A stretch of 41,736 nt of DNA. It comes from Candidatus Enterococcus murrayae (GTDB taxonomy: Bacteria > Bacillota > Bacilli > Lactobacillales > Enterococcaceae). Location of the stretch: contig NZ_JAFLVR010000060.1 of assembly GCF_017315985.1 (NCBI RefSeq), forward strand, positions 1 to 41,736. The letters are read 5' to 3'. This document shows, piece after piece, positions 32,686-41,728 of the stretch. The position numbers were made by a program, and so were the translations under genes. Position 1 is the stretch's first letter. Every line of letters starts with the position of its first letter. The notes beneath the pieces were generated by a model. The model searched no databases. It had not been told where the DNA came from and saw only the letters and a list, made by a program, of their open reading frames with translations.

Positions 32686-33321
32686 ATGGCTTTAATTGAT
32701 TTTATTTTGCACATTGATGCCCATATGGTGTCAATGGTTCAACAATACGGAGTGGGGATTTATCCAATTTTATTCGCAATTATTTTTATTGAAACAGGAG
32801 TCGTTATTTTTCCGTTCTTACCGGGGGATTCCTTTTTATTTGCGGCAGGGGCATTAACGGCCTTAGGGGGAGATGTACTCTATTTGCCCTATGTAATCGG
32901 AATTTGTATAATTGCTGCGATTTTGGGTGATATGATGAATTACTGGATTGGGCATACGATCGGGGTCAAAGCATTGTATCATAGTCCGATTTCTCGTTTT
33001 ATAAAGGAAGATAAGGTAAGAGAAGCGGAAACCTTTTTCAATGAACGTGGAAAATGGACGATCTTTTTAGGACGTTTCATGCCGTTTGTTCGTACGTTCA
33101 TTCCATTTATTGCCGGCTCTAGTAAAATGAATTGGGGCATTTTTTCAAGCTTCAATATTTTCGGAGCAATTGTTTGGGCAACCGTTGTTAGCTTAGCTGG
33201 TTATTTTTTAGGAAATATTCCGGTTGTCAGTGAGCATTTTTCTCTGATCATGCTGCTGATTGTCTTTGTTTCATTAGTACCGATCATGCTTCCTTATCTC
33301 AAACAAAAAATTCGTGCATAA
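32686..33321 (+). CDS. DedA family membrane protein
   Basis: 211 aa, VTT/DedA domain with about five membrane segments. Signatures: FIETGVVIFPFLPGDSFLFAAGAL, GDMMNYWIGHTIG and FLGRFMPFVRTFIPFIAGSSKM. DedA proteins are lipid flippases/transporters (undecaprenyl phosphate or phosphatidylethanolamine recycling in characterised cases). The exact lipid is not predictable. The ATG has AAGGAG eight bases upstream; the frame is open 24 codons further up without a ribosome site. Confidence 0.9.
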   Translation: MALIDFILHIDAHMVSMVQQYGVGIYPILFAIIFIETGVVIFPFLPGDSFLFAAGALTALGGDVLYLPYVIGICIIAAILGDMMNYWIGHTIGVKALYHSPISRFIKEDKVREAETFFNERGKWTIFLGRFMPFVRTFIPFIAGSSKMNWGIFSSFNIFGAIVWATVVSLAGYFLGNIPVVSEHFSLIMLLIVFVSLVPIMLPYLKQKIRA

Positions 33322-33369
33322 AAAAGAGTTTGGAGAATTTCCCAAAAGGAATGACTCCGAACTCTTTTT
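33321..33369. terminator. Bidirectional terminator
   Basis: AAAAAGAGTTTGGAG and CTCCGAACTCTTTTT form a 15-bp stem with one G-T pair, between the convergent dedA-like and phosphoesterase genes. Confidence 0.85.
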
Positions 33370-34164
33370 CTATAGATGAAAATATAAAATTTCAGGAATT
33401 ACTCTGAAACGCAGGGGAGGTCCCGTCGTACCTAAACCAGTATTAACGACTAAATTGGTTTGAGGTGTCAACGCATAGATGCCTTGATCATAAAGCTTTG
33501 ATCCGAAATTTTTATAAGGAAAGATCGGAAAACGAATTTGTCCGCCATGGCTGTGCCCAGATAGAATTAAATCGAAATGTTCCAGCTGCGGCAGATGCCT
33601 GACTTGATCAGGCTCATGAACCATTAATATGGAGAAGTCAGCGTCTGCGGGACATATGGAATAGTTGGGAGTTCCTTCTTGTCCATCATCTATCCCCGTT
33701 AAGCTTAACTTATCCACCTTCATACTTTGATTATTCAACAGGATGAATTCACCATCTATCAGCATTTTTTCAACAGCTTCCTGCCCATTAGAACGGTAAT
33801 CATGATTTCCTAAAATAGCGAATTTTCCTTTTGTTGCAGTGATTCTAGCTAATTGTTGACTGATTGTCGTGCAATCCCGTGCTTGCAAATACTGATAGTT
33901 CTCGATCAAATCACCAGTAAACAGAACGATATCAGGTTTTTCTTGATTTAGTTTATTAATAATTTTATCAAACCGTTTGGGAGAGTAAAAAGGGGAGAAG
34001 TGGCTATCACTAATTTGAGCGATTGTTAATCCTGTTTTTTTACCAGCATTAATAGTCAGTTGTTCATTTTTGATAATTTGAAAGTGCTTTTCGATCAATT
34101 GGTAGGTAGAGTAGCGACAATAGATCAGAAAGAGCACTAAGAGTAGACCAAAGATTAGAATCAT
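33370..34164 (-). CDS. Membrane-anchored metallophosphoesterase (YkuE/YaeI-like)
   Basis: 264 aa. One N-terminal membrane anchor (residues 1-18), then a calcineurin-like catalytic domain with all metal motifs: ISDSHF, FTGDLIEN, LGNHDYR, MVHEPD and SGHSHGGQ. The YkuE/YaeI group acts on membrane phospholipids or lipid-linked pyrophosphates in the few studied cases; the substrate here is unknown. It lies convergent to dedA and upstream of the maltose genes, probably unrelated to them. Confidence 0.87.
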   Translation of the reverse strand: MILIFGLLLVLFLIYCRYSTYQLIEKHFQIIKNEQLTINAGKKTGLTIAQISDSHFSPFYSPKRFDKIINKLNQEKPDIVLFTGDLIENYQYLQARDCTTISQQLARITATKGKFAILGNHDYRSNGQEAVEKMLIDGEFILLNNQSMKVDKLSLTGIDDGQEGTPNYSICPADADFSILMVHEPDQVRHLPQLEHFDLILSGHSHGGQIRFPIFPYKNFGSKLYDQGIYALTPQTNLVVNTGLGTTGPPLRFRVIPEILYFHL

Positions 34165-34201
34165 CTATCCACTTTCTTTCTGATTTTTCGTCAGTATATA
34201 C

Positions 34202-34234
34202 AAAAAAACGACCTGTCACAAGTTGGACAGACCG
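34202..34234 (-). terminator. malR terminator
   Basis: On the minus strand GGTCTGTC, short loop, GACAGGTC (two G-T pairs), then G and seven T. Confidence 0.65.
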
Positions 34235-34248
34235 CATTTAATGATTAT

Positions 34249-35256
34249 TTAAATCGTACGAACAGTTTCTCTTTGGATCAGATGGTGCGGTACAACTAGC
34301 TGAACACCGCTAGATTGTTTCTGATCAATTTGCTCCATCAATTTCTGTGTACCTAGACGGCCAAGATCAGAAATATCAATATCAATCGTCGTCAAGTAAG
34401 GATGGACTAACGTTGCGAAAATTGAATTATTGAAGCTGATGACTGAAAGATCATCGGGGACTTTATATCCATGCAATGTCGCCAGCTGAATCATACGTAA
34501 AGCAAAAATATCATCAATCACAACTAGTGCTGTGGCACCCGTTTCTTTGATCACCTCAGGAAATTGTGTATAGTCTTCGGGCTGAAGCATCGCTAATGGG
34601 GAGTGGGTAGGATAGCCCTTTAACATCATAGCCTCTTGATAACCAAAATAGCGTTCAAAGAATATAACTTCTTGATTGACGTTTGAAACGAATAGAATAT
34701 TTTTGTGACCTTTATCGATTAAATACTCAGTCGCTTGTTTTCCAAGCAGCTGATTGTCATTGTCAACGTAAACGATATCAGCTTCTCTTTTTGGTGGACG
34801 ACCAATCAATGTAAAGGGCACTTGGTTTTGGTATAAATACTCTGCTACTGGATCGTCTTTTTCAGAATAGGCTAAGATGAAGCCGTCGACTTGTTTTTGC
34901 CGGTGCATCCGGGTAACATTTTCTAACAAAGTCTCGCTGTTATTAGCTGAAGCGACAGCAGTGGTAATTTGAAATTCTGCTGCCGTTTCGTTGACTGCGT
35001 TTAATAATTCCAAATAAAGCGGATTGCCTAAGCGCTCACGAGAATCAAGCGGCGGTAAAATAACGCCAAAGGAGTTCGCCCGTTGCTTGCCAAGATTTCG
35101 CGCAGTAACATTCGGAAAGTAGCCCATTTCATCCATAATCTTACGAACGCGTTGCTTTGTTTCAATAGAAATACTAGGATGATCGTTGATTACGCGTGAA
35201 ACAGTAGAAGGAGAGACTTTTGCTTTTTTAGCCACGTCTTTAACTGTAGATACCAT
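34249..35256 (-). CDS. malR: LacI-family maltose regulator
   Basis: 335 aa. Helix-turn-helix at about residues 4-24 (TVKDVAKKAKVSPSTVSRVI) with the hinge helix NVTARNLGKQ, then a periplasmic-binding-protein-like effector domain. It is the last gene of the leftward mapA-pgmB-malR set, matching MalR of lactic acid bacteria. Two copies of an AACCGATTGC operator in the malT/mapA divergent promoter region are its likely targets. ATG with AAAGGAGAG upstream. Confidence 0.88.
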   Translation of the reverse strand: MVSTVKDVAKKAKVSPSTVSRVINDHPSISIETKQRVRKIMDEMGYFPNVTARNLGKQRANSFGVILPPLDSRERLGNPLYLELLNAVNETAAEFQITTAVASANNSETLLENVTRMHRQKQVDGFILAYSEKDDPVAEYLYQNQVPFTLIGRPPKREADIVYVDNDNQLLGKQATEYLIDKGHKNILFVSNVNQEVIFFERYFGYQEAMMLKGYPTHSPLAMLQPEDYTQFPEVIKETGATALVVIDDIFALRMIQLATLHGYKVPDDLSVISFNNSIFATLVHPYLTTIDIDISDLGRLGTQKLMEQIDQKQSSGVQLVVPHHLIQRETVRTI

Positions 35257-35282
35257 CTTTTGCTCTCCTTTCTCATTTATAA

Positions 35283-35942
35283 TTACTTATTCCATTGTTT
35301 TTCTAAAAATTCTAAAGTGAGTTCAGCTGTAGAAGCCACCAATGCAATATCATTACCCAGTTGTTCGGAGGTTCCTACTCCTATCGGTAATGCCCCGCTA
35401 GCTTTAATAGCAGAAATTCCTGCTTGTGCATCCTCGATCCCAATACATTCCTCAGGCTTTAGTCCAACGATTTGTGCAGCTAAAATGAAAATATCCGGAG
35501 CTGGTTTTCCAGCGTTGACCGCTGCCGGATCAGCGATGCCGTCGAAATAGTCGCTCAGACCCATTTGCTTCAATAAAAAAGGACCATTCTTACTCGCTGA
35601 TGCTAAAGAAATTTTGATGTCAGCATTTTTCAATGCTTTCAGCAAGTCTAAGATGCCAGGATATACATCTTGTGGCGAAACAGCTTGGATCATTTCTACA
35701 TAATGATCATTTTTTGATTTTGCTAACTGCTTAAATTCTACATCAGAAAAATCTTTTTCGCGACCGCCATAGTTGAGAATCAGCCGCAAAGAATCTTCAC
35801 GACTAACGCCCTTCAATTTTTCATTAAATTGACGATCAATTGAAATCCCGAGATCATCTGCTAACTTTTTCCATGCTAAGTAATGATATTCTGCAGTATC
35901 AGTGATCACACCATCCAGATCGAACAAAACGCCTTTAAACAT
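35283..35942 (-). CDS. pgmB: Beta-phosphoglucomutase
   Basis: 219 aa HAD-superfamily enzyme; beta-glucose-1-P to glucose-6-P. Nucleophile D8 and acid/base D10 in [15 protein letters not shown]; motif II Ser-Ala in SLASASKNG; Lys and acidic motif III in GKPAPDIF and GIEDAQAGI. It processes the G1P released by maltose phosphorylase. Its ATG overlaps the 3' end of mapA by eight bases, so the two are coupled; malR follows after 26 bases. Confidence 0.94.
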   Translation of the reverse strand: MFKGVLFDLDGVITDTAEYHYLAWKKLADDLGISIDRQFNEKLKGVSREDSLRLILNYGGREKDFSDVEFKQLAKSKNDHYVEMIQAVSPQDVYPGILDLLKALKNADIKISLASASKNGPFLLKQMGLSDYFDGIADPAAVNAGKPAPDIFILAAQIVGLKPEECIGIEDAQAGISAIKASGALPIGVGTSEQLGNDIALVASTAELTLEFLEKQWNK

Positions 35943-38220
35943 TTGCTTCCTCCTGTTCCAGTGGGACTGTCAGTGAATCTTCCAAAGAAATTTCCTTCCC
36001 ATAGAGCATCATAGCTAAGGCAGAACCATCTTTCAAGTCGATTTTCACTTCTTCTTTATTTACGGAGACAAAGATTAGTCTTCCGCGATAATTGATATGG
36101 AAGGAATACTGATTCCATTCCTTAGGCAGCAATGGTGCAAAGCTTAAATTACCGCCAGTTGTTTTCATCTGTGCGAAGCCTTGGACGATAGTTAACCAGC
36201 TGCCTGTCATGGAAGTAATATGCAATCCGTCATCAGTATCATTATTATAGTTGTCCAAGTCCAAGCGCGCAGTTCGTTGGTACATCTCCATTGATTTATC
36301 AATCAACCCAAGCTCTGCGGCTAAAATAGCGTGGATCGAAGGAGAAAGAGAAGATTCATGGACCGTCATCGGCTCGTAAAATTCAAAGTTCTTGCGTTTT
36401 TCTTCTTTAGTGAAATGATCTCCGAAGAAATAAATCCCTTGTAAAACGTCTGCTTGTTTAATAAAACAAGAGCGTAGAATCTTATCCCAAGACCAGTTTT
36501 GATTTAGCGGGCGGTCTTCTGGAGACAAATCATTCGCTGACATCAACTCTTTGTCTAAGAAAGTATCGTGTTGAACAAAAATACCTAATTCCTCATCTGC
36601 AGGGAAGTACATATGCTCAACTATGTCTTGCCATTTCTCTTGTTCTTTTGAGGAAATAGAGACACTGGTTTGATTTTGGTGTTTTTGATAGCTTTCTAAA
36701 GTATATGATAGAACCCAAGCTGCCAGATAGTTGGTATACCAATTATTATTAATATTATTTTCATATTCATTAGGGCCCGTTACACCATGAATCATATATT
36801 TTTGCTGACGCTTAGAATAGTGTACACGATCTGCCCAGAAACGAGCAATTTCAGTCAATACTTCTAAGCCTTCATTTTGAATATAGCTGTCATCACCAGT
36901 ATAAGTCGTATAATTATAAATCGCATATGCAATTGCGCCATTTCGATGGATTTCTTCGAAAGTAATCTCCCATTCATTGTGGCATTCGACACCAGTAAAG
37001 GTAACCATTGGATATAATGCTCCATTAAGTCCCTGTTGGCGAGCATTATGTTGCGCTTGCGGTAACTGATTGTGGCGGTATTTTAGTAAATTTTTAGTTA
37101 TTCCTGGATCAGAAATTCCTAAATACATTGGGACAGCGTATGCTTCAGTATCCCAATAAGTTGCCCCACCGTATTTCTCACCAGTGAAACCTTTTGGCCC
37201 AATATTTAACCGTTCATCTTCACCATAATAAGTAGAAAACAGTTGGAAGATGTTAAACCGGATACCCTGCTGTGCTTCATCGTCTCCGCCAATCAAGACA
37301 TCTGCTAAGGCCCAACGATTTGCCCAAGCGGCATTTTGTTCAGCTAAAAGTTCTTCAAAGGAATCGTTGTATTCCGTTAATAATGCGATAGCCTTTTTAC
37401 CTTGTTCTGATTCAGGGATATCTCGACTGGTCAATACCACCACTCGTTTTTCTAATTGAATTGATTGTTGAGGCTTCAAGTCATACGTGAAAGTCTCAGA
37501 AACTTCCAAATTATCGTCCTGCTGCAGACCGATTGAAGGACCAATATGTTTCATTGCACCTGTAACTGAAAATTGTTCGATTCCAAAATTATTGGGAATT
37601 GTTTGAGCTGTTAAAAAACTGCTCTCTTCTTGATGTCCACGGCCTTTTTCTAACCAAAACATTTCTTCATAATTACTGTCTTCATTCTGTACATTGTTAT
37701 CAAGCTTGGAAACGACTTTTAGTTCAGCCTCGCCAGATAAGCTCTCAGCAGTCAGTTTTATCACAGCGAGTTCTTGTTTTACGATACTCAAAAAGCGTTC
37801 AAAAGTAAAACGAACCTTTGTGGCACCAACTATTGCCACGAAAGAGCGAGTAAGAACCCCATTTTCCATATTTAACTCTAAATCAAAATCCTCAAATTGC
37901 GTGGTTGTCAGGTCGATCTCGTGTCCATTCACAAATAACTTCATTTGAATAAAATCAAGAGCGTTGATGACTTTTCCAAAATATTCCGGATAGCCATTTT
38001 TCCACCAGCCGACACGAGTTTTATCAGGGTACCAAATTCCGGCCAAGTAGGTTCCTTGATGATGATCTCCGCTATAGCTTTCCTCAAAATTACCACGCAT
38101 ACCCATGTAGCCATTACCTATACTAGTTAATGATTCCTGAAGACGACGATTTTCTTTATCTAGCTTAGTAGTTCGAATTTTCCAAGGGTCAATTTCAAAA
38201 AGACGTTGCACTTTTTTCAT
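35935..38220 (-). CDS. mapA: Maltose phosphorylase (GH65)
   Basis: 761 aa, full length for GH65. It phosphorolyses maltose to glucose plus beta-glucose-1-P with inversion. The catalytic acid is E485 in TGPNEYENN, corresponding to E487 of the L. brevis enzyme; [15 protein letters not shown] and the [24 protein letters not shown] substrate loop are also present. The C-terminal beta-sandwich follows [13 protein letters not shown]. Trehalose or kojibiose phosphorylase is less likely given pgmB, malR and MapP nearby. Ribosome site AAGGAGGA. Confidence 0.93.
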   Translation of the reverse strand: MKKVQRLFEIDPWKIRTTKLDKENRRLQESLTSIGNGYMGMRGNFEESYSGDHHQGTYLAGIWYPDKTRVGWWKNGYPEYFGKVINALDFIQMKLFVNGHEIDLTTTQFEDFDLELNMENGVLTRSFVAIVGATKVRFTFERFLSIVKQELAVIKLTAESLSGEAELKVVSKLDNNVQNEDSNYEEMFWLEKGRGHQEESSFLTAQTIPNNFGIEQFSVTGAMKHIGPSIGLQQDDNLEVSETFTYDLKPQQSIQLEKRVVVLTSRDIPESEQGKKAIALLTEYNDSFEELLAEQNAAWANRWALADVLIGGDDEAQQGIRFNIFQLFSTYYGEDERLNIGPKGFTGEKYGGATYWDTEAYAVPMYLGISDPGITKNLLKYRHNQLPQAQHNARQQGLNGALYPMVTFTGVECHNEWEITFEEIHRNGAIAYAIYNYTTYTGDDSYIQNEGLEVLTEIARFWADRVHYSKRQQKYMIHGVTGPNEYENNINNNWYTNYLAAWVLSYTLESYQKHQNQTSVSISSKEQEKWQDIVEHMYFPADEELGIFVQHDTFLDKELMSANDLSPEDRPLNQNWSWDKILRSCFIKQADVLQGIYFFGDHFTKEEKRKNFEFYEPMTVHESSLSPSIHAILAAELGLIDKSMEMYQRTARLDLDNYNNDTDDGLHITSMTGSWLTIVQGFAQMKTTGGNLSFAPLLPKEWNQYSFHINYRGRLIFVSVNKEEVKIDLKDGSALAMMLYGKEISLEDSLTVPLEQEEANV

Positions 38221-38249
38221 GATAGTCCTCCTTATGTTTTCTTAGCACC

Positions 38250-38279
38250 ATCATATACGCAACCGATTGCACAAGTCAA
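38250..38279 (-). promoter_or_regulatory. mapA promoter with MalR-type operator
   Basis: On the minus strand TTGACT (plus 38274-38279), 18 bases, TATGAT (plus 38250-38255). The inverted repeat GCAA-CCGA-TTGC (38259-38270) fills the spacer, an effective repressor position. Confidence 0.7.
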
Positions 38280-38346
38280 GCGTTAGAGATAAAAAAATAC
38301 AAATCAACAGATATAGAGAGAAAAACTATTTTTTAAATAAAATCGT

Positions 38347-38407
38347 TGAAAGAGTTTACAAGAAAAGAAATTGAGTATATAATGCAAATCAGCGAAACCG
38401 ATTGCGC
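38347..38407 (+). promoter_or_regulatory. malT promoter with cre-like site and MalR-type operator
   Basis: TTTACA, 17 bases, TATAAT (38355-38383). TGAAAGAGTTTACA (38347-38360) matches the cre consensus except one central base and covers the -35 box, which suggests CcpA repression. GCGAAACCGATTGCGC (38392-38407) shares AACCGATTGC with the mapA operator and sits at the transcription start. Confidence 0.65.
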
Positions 38408-38442
38408 AAATTATGTGAATCAAAATTTAGGAGGAAGAAAGT

Positions 38443-40626
38443 ATGAAGGGAATCAAAAAGATTTTTAGTTTTGAGTTTTGGCAAAAATTTGGGAAAGCGT
38501 TGATGGTGGTAATTGCGGTAATGCCAGCAGCAGGTTTAATGATCAGTATTGGTAAGTCCTTACCATTGATTAACGAAAATCTAGGATGGCTAGTTACCAC
38601 TGGTGGCGTCGTCGAGAATATTGGTTGGGCTATCATTGGTAATCTGCATTTGCTTTTTGCATTGGCAATTGGGGGAAGCTGGGCGAAAGAACGAGCTGGG
38701 GGCGCTTTTGCGGCCGGGCTATCATTTATTCTAATTAATCGAATCACTGGCTCGATCTTCGGCATCACTTCAGAAATGTTAGCTGATCCAAATGCAATGA
38801 CGCACACGCTATTTGGCCAAAAAATCATGGTCAATGGTTATTTTACGAGTGTATTAGAAGCACCTGCGTTGAATATGGGTGTATTTGTTGGGATTATAGC
38901 TGGATTTGTCGGAGCGACAGCTTACAATAAATATTACAATTTCCGGAAGCTGCCAGAAGTATTGACTTTCTTCAATGGAAAACGATTTGTTCCTTTTGTA
39001 GTAATTTTGCGTTCAGTTATCGTAGCTTTAGTATTGGCACTAATTTGGCCTGTTATTCAAACAGGGATCAACGATTTTGGTAAATGGATTGCGAATTCTC
39101 AAGATACTGCACCAGTATTGGCGCCATTCTTATATGGTACACTTGAACGATTACTTTTGCCGTTCGGACTGCATCATATGTTGACCATCCCAATGAATTA
39201 TACGCAATTGGGCGGAACTTACGATATCTTGACAGGGGCACAGGCAGGAAGCCAAGTGTTTGGTCAAGATCCATTATGGTTAGCATGGGCAACTGACTTA
39301 GTCAATTTAAAGAATGGCGGAGACATGTCTCAGTATAAAGAAGTATTGACTCAGTGGACACCAGCACGTTTCAAAGTCGGACAAATGATTGGTTCTTCCG
39401 GGATTTTGATGGGATTAACTTTGGCGATGTATCGTAATGTCGACCCAGACAAAAAGAAAAAATATAAATCAATGTTTCTTTCTGCGGCAGTAGCGGTATT
39501 CCTTACAGGAGTAACGGAACCTTTAGAATTTATGTTTATGTTTGTTGCAGTGCCACTGTATGCTTGCTACGCAGTGATTCAAGGGGCTGCCTTTGCGATG
39601 GCTGACTTGATCAATTTAAGAGTGCATTCATTTGGGAACATTGAGCTACTGACTCGAGTGCCTATGGCATTACGTGCAGGATTAGGTAATGACTTGCTCA
39701 ATTTCGTATTAACGAGTATTGCTTTTGGTGTATTTACTTATTTCTTTGCAAATTTCATGATCAAAAAATTCAATTATGCAACACCAGGAAGAAATGGGAA
39801 TTATGAGGTTGATAGTGAAGAGGCCGTAAGTGGAACAACAGACGGAACGGTTTCAGCGGATTCACAAATCGTGAAGATCATCAACTTATTAGGTGGACCA
39901 CAAAATATTACGGATGTTGATGCATGTATGACTCGCTTGCGGGTAACGGTGGCAGATAAAAATGTCGTTGGCGGCGAAGAAGACTGGAAAAAAGCTGGAG
40001 CAATGGGACTTTTGGTTAAGGATAATGGAGTGCAGGCAGTTTATGGTCCTAAGGCAGATATTTTAAAATCCGATATTCAGGATTTATTGGATTCGGGTGT
40101 AGCGATACCTTCAAGTGCGCTTCAAAATGATTCATCTGAAGTAGAAAAAGCAAGAGCAGTTTTTAAAGGAGTGCACGCTGATTTTGTTGCGCCAGCCAAT
40201 GGTGAGCTGATTCCGATCGATCAAGTACAAGATGAAGTGTTCTCACAAAAAATGATGGGAGAAGGTTTCGCGGTTGTTCCAGAAAACGGAGAGATAGCAA
40301 GCCCGATTACAGGAACGATTGCTTCGATCTTCCCAACGAAGCACGCTATCGGAATAAAAACAGAGGATGAGATTGAAGTGTTGCTTCACATGGGAATCGA
40401 CACGGTCAATCTAGGAGGCGAAGCTTTTGAGATCAAAGTTCGTGAAGGCGAAAAGGTAAAAGCGGGTAAAATTGTGGCAACTGCCGATTTGGCGAAGATT
40501 CGAGAATCAGGTAAACTAACAACAATGATTGTGGTGTTTACAAATGGTGATAAGATTGAAGATTATCATTATGATAAAACAGGACTCGTTTCTCGCGGGG
40601 AAACAGTTGGGACAATCGATTATTAA
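38443..40626 (+). CDS. malT: Maltose-specific PTS permease, EIICBA
   Basis: 727 aa. Domain order EIIC (about 1-450, FWQKFGKALMVVIAVMPAAGLMISIG first), EIIB (about 470-545, phospho-Cys C495 in DACMTRLRV), EIIA glucose type (about 590-725, H634 in FPTKHAIGI and phospho-His H649 in VLLHMGIDTVNL). It imports maltose as maltose-6'-phosphate. Divergent from mapA and followed by the mapP-like gene, as in E. faecalis. Ribosome site AGGAGGAAG. Confidence 0.93.
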   Translation: MKGIKKIFSFEFWQKFGKALMVVIAVMPAAGLMISIGKSLPLINENLGWLVTTGGVVENIGWAIIGNLHLLFALAIGGSWAKERAGGAFAAGLSFILINRITGSIFGITSEMLADPNAMTHTLFGQKIMVNGYFTSVLEAPALNMGVFVGIIAGFVGATAYNKYYNFRKLPEVLTFFNGKRFVPFVVILRSVIVALVLALIWPVIQTGINDFGKWIANSQDTAPVLAPFLYGTLERLLLPFGLHHMLTIPMNYTQLGGTYDILTGAQAGSQVFGQDPLWLAWATDLVNLKNGGDMSQYKEVLTQWTPARFKVGQMIGSSGILMGLTLAMYRNVDPDKKKKYKSMFLSAAVAVFLTGVTEPLEFMFMFVAVPLYACYAVIQGAAFAMADLINLRVHSFGNIELLTRVPMALRAGLGNDLLNFVLTSIAFGVFTYFFANFMIKKFNYATPGRNGNYEVDSEEAVSGTTDGTVSADSQIVKIINLLGGPQNITDVDACMTRLRVTVADKNVVGGEEDWKKAGAMGLLVKDNGVQAVYGPKADILKSDIQDLLDSGVAIPSSALQNDSSEVEKARAVFKGVHADFVAPANGELIPIDQVQDEVFSQKMMGEGFAVVPENGEIASPITGTIASIFPTKHAIGIKTEDEIEVLLHMGIDTVNLGGEAFEIKVREGEKVKAGKIVATADLAKIRESGKLTTMIVVFTNGDKIEDYHYDKTGLVSRGETVGTIDY

Positions 40627-40641
40627 AGTGAGGCGAGAACG

Positions 40642-41466
40642 ATCAAAGTACTAACCTTAAACACGCATAGCTGGATGGAAGAAGATGGTCAAAAGCAAAT
40701 TGAAGTTTTGGCAAAAAAAATCATTAAGGAAAAATATGATTTTATTGGTTTGCAAGAGGTGAATCAGCTAATAACGAGTTCTGTGGCAAAGCTAGATAAT
40801 CATTTTCAACCGACGATAGAACAACAGGCTATTCATCAGGATAATTTTTTGTTTTGCTTAACTGAACGGCTAAAGGAGTTAGGCTGTCACTATTATTGGA
40901 GTTGGGGCTACAACCATATTGGTTATGATATTTATCATGAAGGGATTGGGTTGTTGTCGAAGACGCCATTAAAGGTGGAAAATCACTTGATCTCGGAAAG
41001 CTCTGATCCGGCAGATTATCATACGAGAAGTCTAGTGATTGGTGAAACTAAGATTAACGGGCGAAAAATAAGAATAGTAAGTAGTCATTTTTCATGGTGG
41101 CAGGATGATGAAAAAGCCTTTGCTTTTGAGTGGCAGGCATTAGAAGAAATATTGATGGAAAAGCAAAGCTCTCTTATACTTATGGGCGATTTCAATAATG
41201 ATGCTAAAATAAATGATGAAGGTTATGACCTAGTGAAAGAAAGCTCGTTGAAACTGCAAGATGCTTTTGTTGTGGCTGAAAATACAGTCAATGAATATAC
41301 AGTAGAAGAAGCAATTGATGGATGGGCCGGGAATGTTGCTAAACTACGGATCGACTATGTTTTTACATCTCATGATTTTAAGGTGGAGAGCTACAAAATA
41401 GTTTTTGATAATGAAAATGAACCTATGATCAGTGATCATTATGGAGTGGAAGTAGTGATGGACTAG
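40642..41466 (+). CDS. mapP: Maltose 6'-phosphate phosphatase MapP (EEP family), apparent AUC start
   Basis: 274 aa endonuclease/exonuclease/phosphatase fold; removes phosphate from maltose-6'-P so that maltose phosphorylase can use it (shown for E. faecalis MapP). Motifs: N7 in VLTLNTHSW, E39 in GLQEVN, RSLVIG, SSHFSWW, GDFNND, DYVF and SDHYG. The first in-frame ATG (40675) would delete the first strand and N7. No ATG, GTG or TTG exists between it and the malT stop in this frame, whereas ATC at 40642 has GAGG eight bases upstream. I therefore place the start at that ATC. It is 15 bases after malT and presumably co-transcribed. Confidence 0.85.
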   Translation: MKVLTLNTHSWMEEDGQKQIEVLAKKIIKEKYDFIGLQEVNQLITSSVAKLDNHFQPTIEQQAIHQDNFLFCLTERLKELGCHYYWSWGYNHIGYDIYHEGIGLLSKTPLKVENHLISESSDPADYHTRSLVIGETKINGRKIRIVSSHFSWWQDDEKAFAFEWQALEEILMEKQSSLILMGDFNNDAKINDEGYDLVKESSLKLQDAFVVAENTVNEYTVEEAIDGWAGNVAKLRIDYVFTSHDFKVESYKIVFDNENEPMISDHYGVEVVMD

Positions 41467-41486
41467 CATTTTGCTAGTCCATTTTC
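41456..41486 (+). terminator. malT-mapP terminator
   Basis: ATGGACTAGCA-TTT-TGCTAGTCCAT followed by TTTCTGTTT; the stem includes the mapP stop codon. Confidence 0.82.
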
Positions 41487-41525
41487 TGTTTATATGAAAT
41501 TTGACTGAAAAAACCTGAAAAGTGT

Positions 41526-41728
41526 TTGACATTATTTTTCAATATGGTAATATCAATAACGTTGCTGAAACATGTTGATTTGACAACGAAAATAATTGTT
41601 GACAAGTGTTTTTTTGAATGTTATTATTTCGAAGTTGTCATTTAAGTTTCAAAACTTTTTCAAGAATTAATGAAAAAGTTATTGACATTCACTCGGCAAC
41701 CTGTTAAGATATAAAAATTGCTGAAACA
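41526..41728 (+). promoter_or_regulatory. Three tandem strong promoters, probably of an rRNA operon
   Basis: P1 TTGACA-16-TAATAT (41526-41553), P2 TTGACA-17-TATTAT (41599-41627), P3 TTGACA-17-TAAGAT (41682-41710). A/T tracts precede P3 as in UP elements. TTGCTGAAACA occurs 8 bases after the P1 and 7 after the P3 -10 boxes. Such stacked consensus promoters are typical of rrn operons in this group, but no 16S sequence is inside the window. Confidence 0.6.
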
